This document shows, piece by piece, positions 1 through 14,460 of a stretch of DNA of 64,000 bases. Under the pieces are notes generated by a model. That model was given only the letters and a program-made list of their open reading frames with translations. It made no database searches and was not told the origin of the DNA. The DNA comes from Curtobacterium sp. MCBA15_012 (GTDB lineage Bacteria; Actinomycetota; Actinomycetes; Actinomycetales; Microbacteriaceae): assembly GCF_001864935.2 (NCBI RefSeq), contig NZ_CP126267.1, positions 1 through 64,000 of the forward strand. The letters are read 5' to 3'. Position numbers and translations under genes: made by a program. Within the stretch, counting starts at the first letter, position 1. Every line of letters begins with the position of its first letter.

Positions 1-1467
1 ATGACGATGCCGGCCGATCCCGTCGAGGACCTCTGGTCCTCCGTCCTGGGCCTCCTGTCGGAGGACGACCGCATCACGCCGCAGCTGCACGGCTTCCTCA
101 ACCTGGTCGAACCGAAGGGCGTCCTCGCCGGCACCCTCTACCTCGAGGTCCCGAACGACCTGACCCGCGGCATGCTCGAACAGCGGATCCGGATCCCGAT
201 CACCGAGGCGGTCTCCCGGGTCGGCGACGACTCGGTCGCGAACTTCGCGATCACGGTCAACCCCGACATGGCCTCCGAGCCGCGGGTCGACCCGGTCGTC
301 TCGTCGCACGTGCCCGAGTACGCCGAGCCCGTGCAGCAGCCCGTCGAGCAGAGCGCGGCACCGCGGCAGTACATCGAGGCGCCGTTCGTCCCGAGCCAGA
401 TCGACGCACCGGGCACGAGCGGGCGCCCGGAGTCCCGGCTCAACCCGAAGTACAACTTCGACAACTTCGTCATCGGGTCCTCGAACCGGTTCGCCCACGC
501 CGCAGCCGTCGCGGTCGCCGAGGCCCCGGCCAAGGCCTACAACCCGCTCTTCATCTACGGCGACTCCGGGCTCGGCAAGACGCACCTGCTCCACGCGATC
601 GGCCACTACGCCGAGAGCCTCTACCCGGGGATCCGCGTCCGGTACGTGTCGAGCGAGGAGTTCACCAACGACTTCATCAACTCGATCGCGAACAACCGCG
701 CGAACCAGTTCCAGCAGCGGTACCGCGACATCGACATCCTGCTGATCGACGACATCCAGTTCCTGCAGGGGAAGGACTCCACGCAGGAGGCCTTCTTCCA
801 CACGTTCAACACGCTGCACGACCACAACAAGCAGGTCGTCATCACGTCGGACGTCGCGCCGAAGCACCTCACCGGCTTCGAGGACCGGATGCGCTCCCGC
901 TTCGAGTGGGGCCTGATCACCGACGTGCAGGCACCCGACCTCGAGACCCGCATCGCGATCCTCCGCAAGAAGGCGCAGTCCGACCACCTGCAGGTGCCGG
1001 ACGACATCCTCGAGTTCATGGCCTCGAAGGTGTCGAGCAACATCCGGGAGCTCGAGGGGACGCTCATCCGCGTCACGGCGTTCGCGAGCCTCAACCGGAC
1101 GGCCGTCGACATGGCCCTGGTGCAGACGGTGCTCAAGGACCTGATCACCCTCGACGACGACAACGTGATCGCGCCGACGGACATCATCAACCACACCGCG
1201 GAGTACTTCAAGCTCTCCGTCGACGACCTCTACGGGTCCTCCCGGTCGCAGGCGATCGCCACCGCTCGGCAGATCGCGATGTACCTGTGCCGCGAGATGA
1301 CGAGCCTGTCCCTGCCGAAGATCGGGCAGCTGTTCGGCAACCGCGACCACACCACGGTCATGTACGCGAACAAGAAGATCACCGAGCTGATGAAGGAGCG
1401 GCGGTCGATCTACAACCAGGTCACCGAGCTGACGAGCCGCATCAAGCAGGACCGCCGGTACCGCTGA
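1..1467 (+). CDS. dnaA: Chromosomal replication initiator protein DnaA
   Basis: DnaA binds DnaA boxes at oriC and opens the duplex. The 488-residue protein shows the N-terminal domain (about 1-100), a linker rich in Pro/Gln/Glu, and the AAA+ core starting near residue 145 with Walker A GDSGLGKT and Walker B LLIDDIQF. The C-terminal box-binding domain ends with the DnaA signature around FGNRDHTTV and is full length. The window opens exactly on its ATG; a second Met at codon 3 is an alternative start. It is followed by oriC and dnaN, as in most Actinobacteria. The last ~36 coding bases are repeated 100 bp downstream (see findings). Confidence 0.99.
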   Translation: MTMPADPVEDLWSSVLGLLSEDDRITPQLHGFLNLVEPKGVLAGTLYLEVPNDLTRGMLEQRIRIPITEAVSRVGDDSVANFAITVNPDMASEPRVDPVVSSHVPEYAEPVQQPVEQSAAPRQYIEAPFVPSQIDAPGTSGRPESRLNPKYNFDNFVIGSSNRFAHAAAVAVAEAPAKAYNPLFIYGDSGLGKTHLLHAIGHYAESLYPGIRVRYVSSEEFTNDFINSIANNRANQFQQRYRDIDILLIDDIQFLQGKDSTQEAFFHTFNTLHDHNKQVVITSDVAPKHLTGFEDRMRSRFEWGLITDVQAPDLETRIAILRKKAQSDHLQVPDDILEFMASKVSSNIRELEGTLIRVTAFASLNRTAVDMALVQTVLKDLITLDDDNVIAPTDIINHTAEYFKLSVDDLYGSSRSQAIATARQIAMYLCREMTSLSLPKIGQLFGNRDHTTVMYANKKITELMKERRSIYNQVTELTSRIKQDRRYR

Positions 1468-2092
1468 GCCCGGCTCCACCACCAGGTCACCGAGACCGCA
1501 CCCATCTCCGGCAGCCGCACCGAGCAGGACCGCGAGCCGCATCAAGCAGGACCGCCGCTCCCGCTGATCCGCGCGACGCGGTCCATCCGCTGCCCCCGGG
1601 ACGTCCGACGCGCCCCCCGCCGACCCTGCGGGCTCGGTTCCGTCGTCGCGCCCCCAACCCGGCCTGGAGGCACGGATCACCTCCCCGGATCGGCCCGCCT
1701 CAGCGCCCATCCACCATCTGAGACGGTTCCATGGGCCGAGATTCCCACAGTGTGGAAAGCCTGTGGATAACTGTGGAGGACACGCGGTCCGGTTGTACAC
1801 AGATCCACACCCACCTGTGGAGACTGGGGATGGAAGTGGATAGATGACTTTTGCTCATCCAGAAGCCGTCAACACCCCACTCACAACTCACACGTGTGTA
1901 GTTCCCTGTGGAGAACTGGGATGCACAGAGTTGTCCACAGTGTGCACAGGCGTTAAGACCATTACTCCTTGTCATCTAGATCACTCCAGGGGCCAACCTT
2001 GTGGAGGGCCGAACGACAAGAAATCCGGCGCTCCCTCCGCTGTGCCACAATGGGGCGGCCGGACAGTCAACCGATCGACAGGGGTCCCAGCT
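1468..2092. other. oriC: Replication origin oriC (dnaA-dnaN intergenic region)
   Basis: This 625-bp gene-free stretch between dnaA and dnaN is the expected origin. Its second half carries DnaA-box-like 9-mers: a perfect TGTGGATAA at 1762-1770, TGTGGAGAA at 1907-1915, TTGTCCACA at 1931-1939 (the form preferred in high-GC actinobacteria), and weaker ones at 1751, 1772, 1793 and 1816. The locally AT-richest part is about 1949-1985, a plausible unwinding element. The first 100 bp hold a duplicated piece of the dnaA 3' end. Function is inferred from position and boxes; minimal origin limits are not defined. Confidence 0.93.
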
Positions 2093-3238
2093 GTGAAGTT
2101 CGAGGTCAACCGGGACGTCTTCTCCGAAGCCGTCTCCTTCGCGGTGAAGCTCCTCCCACAGCGCACGACCCTCCCGATCCTCTCCGGCGTCCTGATCCAC
2201 GCAGAGGGCGACCGGCTGACGCTCTCGTCGTTCGACTACGAAGTCTCGGCGCAGACGTCGATCACGGCCCAGGTCGACGAGTCCGGCACGGTGCTCGTCT
2301 CCGGCCGGCTCCTGAACGACATCGCCAGCCGCCTGCCGAACGCCCCGGTCACCTTCACGACCGAGGAGTCCCGGATCTCGGTCGCCTGCGGCCCGGCGCA
2401 CTTCACGCTGCTGTCGATGCCGGTCGAGGAGTACCCGACCCTCCCCGAGATCGGCGAGCAGACCGGTGTCATCCCGGGCGACGCCTTCTCGGAGGCCGTG
2501 TCCCAGGTCGCCGTCGCCGCGAGTCGTGAAGACGTCACCCCGGTGATCACGGGCGTGCAGCTCGAGGTCGGCGACAACGACCTGTCGCTCACCGCGACCG
2601 ACCGCTACCGCGTCGCGATCCGCACGATCGCGTGGGACTCCGGCCGCGTCGGCTCCGAGCCCCTGCACGCACTCGTCCCCGCCCGCACCCTGCAGGAGGT
2701 CGGCCGCACCTTCGGCTCGGCGTCCACGGTGTCGGTGTCGATCAGCGGCAGCTCGGACCGCGAGCTCATCGCGTTCCACGCCGACGACAAGACGGTGACG
2801 TCGCTGCTCATCAAGGGCAACTACCCGCCGGTCCGCCGGCTCTTCCCCGAGACGGTCCAGGACCACGCGGTGATCAACACCGCGGAACTGGTCGAGGCCG
2901 TCCGACGAGTCTCCCTCGTCCTGGAGCGCGAAGCCGCCCTCCGGTTCTCCTTCTCGGTCGACGGGCTCACGCTCGAGGCGATCGGTTCCGAACAAGCGCA
3001 GGCGTCAGAGTCGATCAGTGCGTTGCTGACCGGTGAGGAAACGGTGGTCTCGCTGAAGCCCGCCTTCCTCCTGGACGGGTTGAACGCGGTGCACTCCGAG
3101 TTCGTCCGGATCTCCTTCACCAAGACGGAGAACCCCAACAAGCCGGGCCCGGTGCTCATCACCGGCCAGACCTCCCAGGAGGCCCCGGCGACGGACGGAT
3201 ACCGGTACCTGCTGCAGCCCAATCTCCTGCTGCGGTAA
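2093..3238 (+). CDS. dnaN: DNA polymerase III beta sliding clamp
   Basis: The beta clamp is a ring-shaped dimer that tethers polymerase III and other partners to DNA. The 381-residue product has the usual clamp length and starts MKFEVNRDVF, the conserved N-terminus. I chose the GTG at 2093 because the open frame upstream (to 1844) runs through oriC and has no clamp homology. Three repeated clamp domains of about 120 residues can be traced, including the typical TATDRYRVA segment in the middle domain. It stops with TAA, followed 70 bp later by gnd. Confidence 0.97.
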   Translation: MKFEVNRDVFSEAVSFAVKLLPQRTTLPILSGVLIHAEGDRLTLSSFDYEVSAQTSITAQVDESGTVLVSGRLLNDIASRLPNAPVTFTTEESRISVACGPAHFTLLSMPVEEYPTLPEIGEQTGVIPGDAFSEAVSQVAVAASREDVTPVITGVQLEVGDNDLSLTATDRYRVAIRTIAWDSGRVGSEPLHALVPARTLQEVGRTFGSASTVSVSISGSSDRELIAFHADDKTVTSLLIKGNYPPVRRLFPETVQDHAVINTAELVEAVRRVSLVLEREAALRFSFSVDGLTLEAIGSEQAQASESISALLTGEETVVSLKPAFLLDGLNAVHSEFVRISFTKTENPNKPGPVLITGQTSQEAPATDGYRYLLQPNLLLR

Positions 3239-3308
3239 GCGCAACAGCCGAACACTGCGCTGACGCGCCAACCGTGCATCAGCGCGACGACGAACAGAAG
3301 AGGAAATC

Positions 3309-4196
3309 ATGCACATCGGTCTTGTCGGCCTCGGTCGCATGGGCAACAACATGCGTGCCCGTCTCCGCAACGCAGGCATCGAGGTCACCGGGTACGACGC
3401 GAACCCCGCCGTCTCCGACGTCGCCGACCTCGGCGCACTCGCCGCCGCACTGCCCGAGGGCAAGAAGCTCGTCTGGGTCATGGTCCCGCACGGCAAGATC
3501 ACGGACGACGTGATCTCCGACCTGGCCGAGGTCCTCGGCGAGGGCGACCTGGTCATCGACGGCGGCAACTCGAAGTGGCTCGACGACGAGGTGCACGCCA
3601 AGCAGCTCGACGCCAAGGGCATCCGCTACATGGACGCCGGCGTCTCGGGCGGTGTCTGGGGCAAGGACAACGGCTACGGCCTCATGGTCGGCGGTGCCGC
3701 CGAGGACGTCGAGTTCGCGATGCCGGTCTTCGACGCGCTGCGTCCCGAGGGCCCCCGCGAGGAGGGCTTCTCGCACGCCGGCGGCGTCGGCGCGGGCCAC
3801 TACGCGAAGATGGTCCACAACGGCATCGAGTACGCGATCATGCAGGCGTACGGCGAGGGCTACGAGCTCCTCGAGGCGAAGGACATCGTCCACGACGTGC
3901 CCGCCGTCTTCGCCGGGTGGCAGCGCGGGACGGTCGTCCGTTCCTGGCTGCTCGACCTGCTCGTCCTCGCGATCAACGAGGACCCGAAGCTCGACGAGCT
4001 CGAGGGCTACGTCGACGACTCGGGCGAGGGTCGCTGGACCCTCGAAGAGGCGATCGAGCTCGCGGTGCCGATGCCCGCGCTCTCGGCCGCGATGTTCGCC
4101 CGCTTCGTCTCGCGTCAGGGCAGCCAGTCCCCGACGATGAAGGCCGTCGCGGCGCTCCGCAACCAGTTCGGCGGCCACGCCGTCAAGAAGGCGTAG
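3309..4196 (+). CDS. gnd: 6-phosphogluconate dehydrogenase, decarboxylating (short form)
   Basis: It oxidatively decarboxylates 6-phosphogluconate to ribulose 5-phosphate in the pentose phosphate pathway. The N-terminus has the Rossmann motif GLGRMGNNM. Substrate and catalytic segments follow: IDGGNSKWLDD, DAGVSGGVWG and KMVHNGIEY, where Lys and Asn are the usual catalytic residues. At 295 residues it is the short GndA-like class, not the ~470-residue enterobacterial form; the short class is often NAD-preferring, which I cannot confirm here. Placement between dnaN and recF is typical of Actinobacteria. A GAGGAAA-type ribosome site lies just before the ATG. Confidence 0.95.
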   Translation: MHIGLVGLGRMGNNMRARLRNAGIEVTGYDANPAVSDVADLGALAAALPEGKKLVWVMVPHGKITDDVISDLAEVLGEGDLVIDGGNSKWLDDEVHAKQLDAKGIRYMDAGVSGGVWGKDNGYGLMVGGAAEDVEFAMPVFDALRPEGPREEGFSHAGGVGAGHYAKMVHNGIEYAIMQAYGEGYELLEAKDIVHDVPAVFAGWQRGTVVRSWLLDLLVLAINEDPKLDELEGYVDDSGEGRWTLEEAIELAVPMPALSAAMFARFVSRQGSQSPTMKAVAALRNQFGGHAVKKA

Positions 4197-4226
4197 CCCG
4201 GGTACCCACCCGGACCCTCGGCCCGC

Positions 4227-5560
4227 GTGCACGTCGACCACCTGCAACTCACCGACTTCCGGAACTACCGGGAGGCGGAGGTGGTCCTCGCACGCGGGCC
4301 GAACCTGTTCGTCGGGCGCAACGGGCAGGGCAAGACCAACCTCGTCGAGGCGATCGGCTACCTGTCCACCCTCGGATCGCACCGCGTCCCGACCGATGCG
4401 GCACTCGTCCGCCAGGGCTGCGACGCCGCGATCGTCCGCGCACGTCTCGCCCACGACGACCGCAGCATCCTCGCCGAGGTCCAGATCAACCGGACCGGGT
4501 CGAACCGTGCGCAGGTGAACCGGGCGGCGATCAAGCCGCGCGAGCTCCCGCGCTACTGCACGAGCGTCCTGTTCGCACCCGAGGACCTCGCGCTGGTCCG
4601 CGGCGAACCGGCCGGCCGGCGCCGCATGCTCGACGAGCTGCTCGGCCAGATCGCGCCGCGGATGCAGGGCGTCCTCGCCGACTACGACCGCACGCTCCGC
4701 CAGCGGAACACCCTGCTGAAGTCGGCGCGCGCGACCGGGTCCCGCGCTGGCTCCCTCGCGACGCTCGACGTCTGGGACGAGCGACTCGTGGCCTTCGGGT
4801 CCGAGGTCATCGCCGCGCGCGACCACCTCACCCGCCGGTTGGCGCCCTTCGTCACCGAGGCGTACGCGACCGTCGCCGGTGAACGGCACGAGGCCACGAT
4901 CACGGGTGTGCTCAGCGTGCGGGGCGGCGACCCCGAGGACGCCGCGGCGACCGACCCGGTGCTCGGCACCCCGGAGGAACCGGTCTCCGTGGCGGCCGCC
5001 GCCGATGCCTTCCGGGCCGCGCTCGAGCGCCGTCGCCGCGACGAGCTCGACCGTGGCCTGACGCTCGTCGGACCCCACCGGGACGACGTGCTCTTCCAGC
5101 TGAACGGGTTACCCGCCCGTGGGTACGCGAGTCACGGGGAGTCGTGGTCGTTCGCGCTCGCGGTCAAGCTCGCCAGTGCCGCTGTCCTGCGCGCGGAGTC
5201 GACCCTCGGCGACCCGATCATCATCCTCGACGACGTGTTCGCCGAGCTCGACGAGTCCCGCCGGGAACGCCTGGCCGGGGCGGTCGCCGACTACGAGCAG
5301 GTCCTCATCACCGCCGCCGTGCACGGGGACGTGCCGGCGCAGCTCGCGGCGCACACCGTGCGGATCGAGGCCGGGACGATCGTGACCGACGAGGCGGACG
5401 CGAGCAGCGCCTCCCGTCCGTCCGCCGACCGCGCGACCGGCGCGTCCGAAGCAACTGACCCGACCGACGCGACCGACCTGTCCGGCGAGACCGACCCGTC
5501 CGACGCGACCGTCACGGCCGCGGCGGCACCCGCCGCGACGACGACCGGGGCGGACGCCTG

Positions 5561-5561
<1 letters not shown>
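4227..5561 (+). CDS. recF: DNA replication and repair protein RecF
   Basis: RecF is an SMC-like ATPase that helps load RecA at single-strand gaps. Walker A is GRNGQGKTN near residue 31; the ABC-type signature region lies around GESWSFALAVKLA; Walker B is PIIILDDVFAELD. The GTG start gives MHVDHLQLTDFRNY, the conserved N-terminus. The 444-residue protein is longer than most RecF (about 360-400) because of an Asp/Thr/Ala/Ser-rich, probably disordered C-terminal tail of about 60 residues. Its TGA overlaps the ATG of the DUF721 gene by one base, suggesting translational coupling. Confidence 0.97.
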
Positions 5562-8204
<2,643 letters not shown>

Positions 8205-8321
8205 ACCCGGTCTGGAGGCGCGGTGCCAGCCGCGTCGACCAGTCCCGACCACCTGTGGTCGCGCCCGGCGCGACGAACGGAACCCCTGCCTCCAGGCAGT
8301 GCAGAAAGGTGACCAGGCCAC

Positions 8322-10944
<2,623 letters not shown>

Positions 10945-10952
<8 letters not shown>

Positions 10953-11352
10953 TGTCGCCGAGAAGCTCCAGAAGAAGGCGAAGCGGCCCGTCGGCACCCG
11001 TCAGGTGCGACTGCGGCTCGTGTACCTCGACTTCTGGTCGATGGTCAAGCTGTCCTTCCTGATCGCCCTGGCCGGCTCGATCGTGATCGTCGTGGCGACC
11101 GCCCTGGTGTGGATCATCCTCAACCAGACCGGTGTCTTCACGCAGATCGACGCCCTGCTCAAGGACGTGACCGGGCAGAGCGGGTACTCGATCATGGACC
11201 AGTTCTCACTGGGCCAGGTCCTCGGGTTCTCGGTCGTGGTGGGCATCCTCAACGTCGTCGTGGGCACCGTGCTCGGCGCGATCGTGAGCGTGCTCTACAA
11301 CCTCAGTGTGCGGATCACCGGCGGCTTGCTCGTCGGGTTCACGAACAACTGA
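10945..11352 (+). CDS. DUF3566 two-helix membrane protein
   Basis: This 135-residue protein follows gyrA in nearly all Actinobacteria and carries the DUF3566 domain; no biochemical role is established. Residues 1-30 are basic. The first membrane segment is about 36-60 ([21 protein letters not shown]) and the second about 92-118. Between them lies an extracytoplasmic loop of about 30 residues. The ATG at 10945 falls inside the gyrA stop region (ATGAGTAG), an 8-base overlap. The tRNA genes follow 76 bp later. Confidence 0.9.
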
Positions 11353-11428
11353 CACACCCGGGCTGGGTGGGTCGATCCACTCGATTTCGTTCTGCGGGAT
11401 CGGTGCGGTAGGCTTTCATCCGGTCTGA

Positions 11429-11505
11429 GGGGCTATAGCTCAGGCGGTTAGAGCGCTTCGCTGATAACGAAGAGGTCCAAGGTTCAAGTCCTTGTAGCCC
11501 CACCA
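11429..11505 (+). tRNA. tRNA-Ile (GAU)
   Basis: A full cloverleaf can be drawn. The acceptor stem GGGGCTA pairs with TAGCCCC. The anticodon stem CTTCG/CGAAG encloses loop CTGATAA with anticodon GAT. The T-arm contains GGTTCAAGTCC. Discriminator A is at 11502, and CCA is encoded at 11503-11505. Its place after gyrA-DUF3566 is standard in Actinobacteria. Confidence 0.98.
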
Positions 11506-11539
11506 CGTACGACATCCGGTCGGTACCTCGGTACCGTAC

Positions 11540-11612
11540 GGGGCCTTAGCTCAGTTGGTAGAGCGCCTGCTTTGCAAGCAGGATGTCGGGAGTTCGATTC
11601 TCCCAGGCTCCA
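11540..11612 (+). tRNA. tRNA-Ala (UGC)
   Basis: The acceptor stem GGGGCCT pairs with AGGCTCC and includes the G3:U70 wobble that identifies alanine tRNAs. The anticodon stem CCTGC/GCAGG encloses TTTGCAA with anticodon TGC. The T-loop is GTTCGATTC. Discriminator A is at 11612; CCA is not encoded. It lies 34 bp after tRNA-Ile and is probably co-transcribed. Confidence 0.98.
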
Positions 11613-11620
11613 CTCCGAAC

Positions 11621-11652
11621 AGCCCCTGGTCGCCTCTGGCGTCGCAGGGGCT
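11621..11652 (+). terminator. Terminator after the tRNA pair
   Basis: Perfect inverted repeat AGCCCCTG / CAGGGGCT with a 16-base loop, followed by a T-containing stretch (TCGTCGTT). It lies 8 bp past tRNA-Ala. Confidence 0.7.
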
Positions 11653-12253
11653 TCGTCGTTCCCGGGTTTTCGTGCGTGTGCGTGTGCGTGTGCGCGTGCG
11701 CGGCGTTCGGGGGTGCGCGCCGAGGTGCCGGAATTCCGGCATCTCGCCGGCGCTGGGTGCGGTCCTCGACACCTCGACGTGCTGGGCGCGGGGAGTTCCG
11801 ACACCTCGACGTGTGGCGCGAGGCGAGTCGTGTCACCTCGGTGTGGCGCACACGCCGGACTGCGGCCGGGCACAACGCGACGATCTACGACGTGACGGAA
11901 CGGCGGGGCCGTCGCGTGAGCAGGGTGCGCACCGGACGGGAGGCGCGGGGCGGGCTGGCAGCGCGCCTCCAGTCCGCGCTGCCGACCAGCAGTACCGACG
12001 CACGCCGCTTGCCGACGGGCGCACGCCGCTTGCCGACGGGCGCACGCCGCTCGCCCATGGGCACGCCGCTTGCCCATGGGCGCGCCGGTCGCCCAGGGTC
12101 GCACGCCGCTCGCGCACCCCACCGGCGATCGGGCAGGACGCGCCGCGGGGAGGACGGCGGGTGGGCGGTGTTCGTCGCCGTGGGCCGCCGAGTGTGACTG
12201 ATCGTGCGCGCTCAACGGGGCCCAGCGCCGTCGACCTCCCGTGCCAGGGACGA
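11653..12253. repeat. Repeat-rich gene-free stretch, about 600 bp
   Basis: I see no supported gene here. It holds a GTGC/GTGT microsatellite at about 11671-11702 and two copies of CGACACCTCGACGTG (about 11768 and 11802). At about 11996-12112 there is a minisatellite of six imperfect 19-21 bp units sharing GCACGCCGCTTGC, in which GACGGGC and CATGGGC variants alternate. Long open frames on both strands have no recognisable protein and look like GC artefacts. Unit sequences vary and abut with no spacers, so this is not CRISPR. Confidence 0.7.
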
Positions 12254-12286
12254 CGAAGGGCCCCGGCGCAGTGCCGGGGCCCTTCG
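12254..12286 (-). terminator. Terminator of the 12301-12876 gene
   Basis: A perfect 14-bp inverted repeat CGAAGGGCCCCGGC / GCCGGGGCCCTTCG with a 5-base loop lies 15 bp past the stop of the minus-strand gene. Confidence 0.75.
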
Positions 12287-12300
12287 AACGAACCGGGAGG

Positions 12301-12876
12301 TCAGGCGGACTTCTTCTCCGCCGAGTCAGCGTCGTCGGCGACCCACAGGTCGTCGTCGGCGCGGAGCGTCTGGTACGCCGCGTAGGCAGCACCGGCGACG
12401 GCGACGACACCGACCACGATGAGGGCGACCCCACCGAAGCCGAGGCCCTTCTTCTGGTGACCGGGCGTGTACTTCGCCGCGGCCTTCTTCGCCTTGGCGC
12501 CCTTCTTCTGGGCGTCCTTCACGATCTTCTTGACGCGCGGGTCCTTCGCGAGGTCCTTGACGCTCAGGACCGAGCCAGCGGTGGCGACGAGCCCCGGGAC
12601 GACCTCGGTCTGGAAGCGGTGCGAGGCGTTCTGCGCGGCCGAGGTGGCTGCGTGGACGCTCGTGGCGACAGCGGGACGGATCCCGTTGTCGATCGCGTTC
12701 TGCACGCGGGGTGCGATGTCCTTGCGAGCTGCGTCTGCGGCGTGCGAGCGAGCCTCGGCGAGGATCGCGTTCGCGTGCTCCAGGACCTTGCGCTGCTCGC
12801 CGAGGAGCGAGGCGGTCTTGCCCTTGAGCTTCTTGATCTGCTTCCGACGCTTGCGCGGGATCTCGATCGTCGTCAT
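12301..12876 (-). CDS. Basic hypothetical protein with one C-terminal membrane helix
   Basis: I do not recognise a named family. The 191-residue product starts MTTIEIPRKRRKQIKKLKGK, with a strongly basic N-terminus. A helical, Ala-rich middle (about 25-105) follows, then a Lys/Ala-rich basic stretch (about 110-140). One hydrophobic helix at about 147-170 (GVALIVVGVVAVAGAAYAAY) precedes a short acidic tail. GGAGGT five bases upstream decides the start at 12876. Topology would place the basic part in the cytoplasm near membrane or DNA; that role is inference. It is divergent from the cyclophilin gene. Confidence 0.75.
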   Translation of the reverse strand: MTTIEIPRKRRKQIKKLKGKTASLLGEQRKVLEHANAILAEARSHAADAARKDIAPRVQNAIDNGIRPAVATSVHAATSAAQNASHRFQTEVVPGLVATAGSVLSVKDLAKDPRVKKIVKDAQKKGAKAKKAAAKYTPGHQKKGLGFGGVALIVVGVVAVAGAAYAAYQTLRADDDLWVADDADSAEKKSA

Positions 12877-12992
12877 CTGGTACCTCCATCGGAACGGCGT
12901 GACCCCATCCTGCCACCGGGGCGGCTGACAGGTCACGGAGCCTCAGCTGTGCAATCCGTGTCTGCACCGGGAGTACATGCGAGAATCGGAAC

Positions 12993-13532
12993 ATGTCTCT
13001 GCACACCGCTGTCGCAACGATCCACACGAACAAGGGCGACGTCCGCGTCAACCTGTTCGGCAACCACGCTCCGAAGACCGTCAAGAACTTCGTCGACCTC
13101 GCGACCGGCAAGCAGGAGTGGACCCACCCGGGCACGGGCAAGGTCTCGACCGACAAGCTCTACGACGGCGTGATCTTCCACCGCATCATCAAGGACTTCA
13201 TGATCCAGGGCGGCGACCCGCTCGGTCAGGGCATCGGTGGTCCGGGCTACCGCTTCGACGACGAGATCTCCCCCGAGCTCACCTTCCAGAAGCCGTACAT
13301 CTTCGCCATGGCGAACGCCGGCATCCAGGGCGGCCGGGGCACGAACGGTTCGCAGTTCTTCATCACCACGGTCGCCACCCCCTGGCTCCAGGGCAAGCAC
13401 ACCATCTTCGGTGAGGTCGCGGACGACGAGTCGCGCGCGGTCGTCGACGCGATCGAGGCCGTCCCGACCGACGGTCGCGACAAGCCGCTCGAGGACGTCG
13501 TCATCCAGAGCATCGACGTCGAGGACGTCTGA
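12993..13532 (+). CDS. Peptidyl-prolyl cis-trans isomerase, cyclophilin type
   Basis: Cyclophilins catalyse proline cis/trans isomerisation in folding proteins. The 179-residue product is a single cyclophilin domain without a signal peptide, so cytoplasmic. Signature segments are FHRIIKDFMIQGGDP (catalytic Arg), NGSQFFIT and HTIFGEV. Length and motif order are typical of actinobacterial PpiA-like proteins near the origin. Its stop is 6 bp before the rhomboid start, so the two are probably one transcript. Confidence 0.95.
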   Translation: MSLHTAVATIHTNKGDVRVNLFGNHAPKTVKNFVDLATGKQEWTHPGTGKVSTDKLYDGVIFHRIIKDFMIQGGDPLGQGIGGPGYRFDDEISPELTFQKPYIFAMANAGIQGGRGTNGSQFFITTVATPWLQGKHTIFGEVADDESRAVVDAIEAVPTDGRDKPLEDVVIQSIDVEDV

Positions 13533-13538
13533 GTCCAG

Positions 13539-14393
13539 GTGACGGACCACGCTGCGAACCCGGGCAACTTCTGCTACCGACACCCGGACCGGCAGAGCTT
13601 CATCCTCTGCCAGCGCTGCGGACGGACGATCTGCACCGAGTGCCAGACGCCGGCTGCCGTCGGGGTGCACTGCCCGGAGTGCGTCCGTGAACAGCGGGCA
13701 CAGTTCGCGGCGAACCGGAAGGCATCCGGAGCGCCGAGCGGCCTGACCGTCGCTCGGCGCCGGTTCGCCATGCTCGACCAGAAGGGCACGTTCGTGCTCG
13801 TGGTCGTCTCGGTGGCGATCTGGCTGCTCGACCAGGTGACCGGCCGGTACCTGACGGCACTCCTGGCCTACAACTCGCTGCTGCTGCCCACCCAGCCGTG
13901 GCGGATCGTCACGTCGCTGTTCGTGCACTCGGGATTCTTCCACATCGCCTTCAACATGTGGGCGCTGTGGGTGTTCGGGCGCATGCTCGAGAACCTGCTC
14001 GGGACGTGGCGCTTCCTGGCGCTGTACTTCATCTCCGGGATCTTCGGCACCCTGGCGGTCACCGTCCTGGCGCCCGGCACCGGTGTGCTCGGTGCCTCGG
14101 GGGCGATCTTCGGGCTCTTCGCGGCGTTCTTCGTCATCCAGCGGAGCCTGGGGATCAACGCCGTGCAGCTCCTGGTGATCATCGGCCTCAACCTCGTGAT
14201 CGGGTTCCTGCCCGGGACGAACATCTCGTGGCAGGCGCACGTCGGCGGCATCGTGGGCGGCTTCCTCACCGGCCTGGTGTTCGCCCAGACGCGGAACATC
14301 CGCCGTCGGCCGTTGCAGATCGCCCTGCTCGTGGCCGAAGCCGTCGCGGCGATCGCCCTGATCTACGTCGGGTACGCCGTCACGATCGGCTGA
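13539..14393 (+). CDS. Rhomboid family intramembrane serine protease with N-terminal zinc finger
   Basis: Rhomboids cut substrates within the membrane using a Ser-His dyad. The catalytic Ser187 is in GASG and His234 in WQAHVGG. Six hydrophobic segments span about 84-280, and the WR..TS.F.H and HI.FNMWALW segments are typical. Residues 12-50 carry Cys/His pairs (FCYRH, CQRC, CTEC, CPEC) that look like a B-box-type zinc finger, common in actinobacterial rhomboids. The GTG start is 6 bp after the cyclophilin stop. Substrates are unknown. Confidence 0.92.
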   Translation: MTDHAANPGNFCYRHPDRQSFILCQRCGRTICTECQTPAAVGVHCPECVREQRAQFAANRKASGAPSGLTVARRRFAMLDQKGTFVLVVVSVAIWLLDQVTGRYLTALLAYNSLLLPTQPWRIVTSLFVHSGFFHIAFNMWALWVFGRMLENLLGTWRFLALYFISGIFGTLAVTVLAPGTGVLGASGAIFGLFAAFFVIQRSLGINAVQLLVIIGLNLVIGFLPGTNISWQAHVGGIVGGFLTGLVFAQTRNIRRRPLQIALLVAEAVAAIALIYVGYAVTIG

Positions 14394-14412
14394 TCGCGGC
14401 CTGCTTCGTCGG

Positions 14413-14441
14413 ACGCCCCACCGCAGTGCGCGGTGGGGCGT
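14413..14441 (+). terminator. Terminator after the rhomboid gene
   Basis: ACGCCCCACCGC / GCGGTGGGGCGT, 12-bp perfect arms and 5-base loop, followed by TCGTCGTT, 19 bp past the rhomboid stop. Confidence 0.8.
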
Positions 14442-14460
14442 TCGTCGTTCCTGCGCCCTC

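Noticed and set aside
3279..5078. Minus-strand open frame of 599 codons opposite gnd and recF
   Set aside because: Antisense to two conserved genes, no domain recognised, same artefact.
8247..8299. Palindromes GACCACCTGTGGTC and CTGCCTCCAGGCAG between gyrB and gyrA as regulatory elements
   Set aside because: They are short, and transcription through to gyrA is expected; I have no evidence that they are more than chance GC palindromes.
11996..12112. Possible CRISPR array
   Set aside because: Units of 19-21 bp are contiguous and imperfect with no unique spacers, and no cas genes are present.
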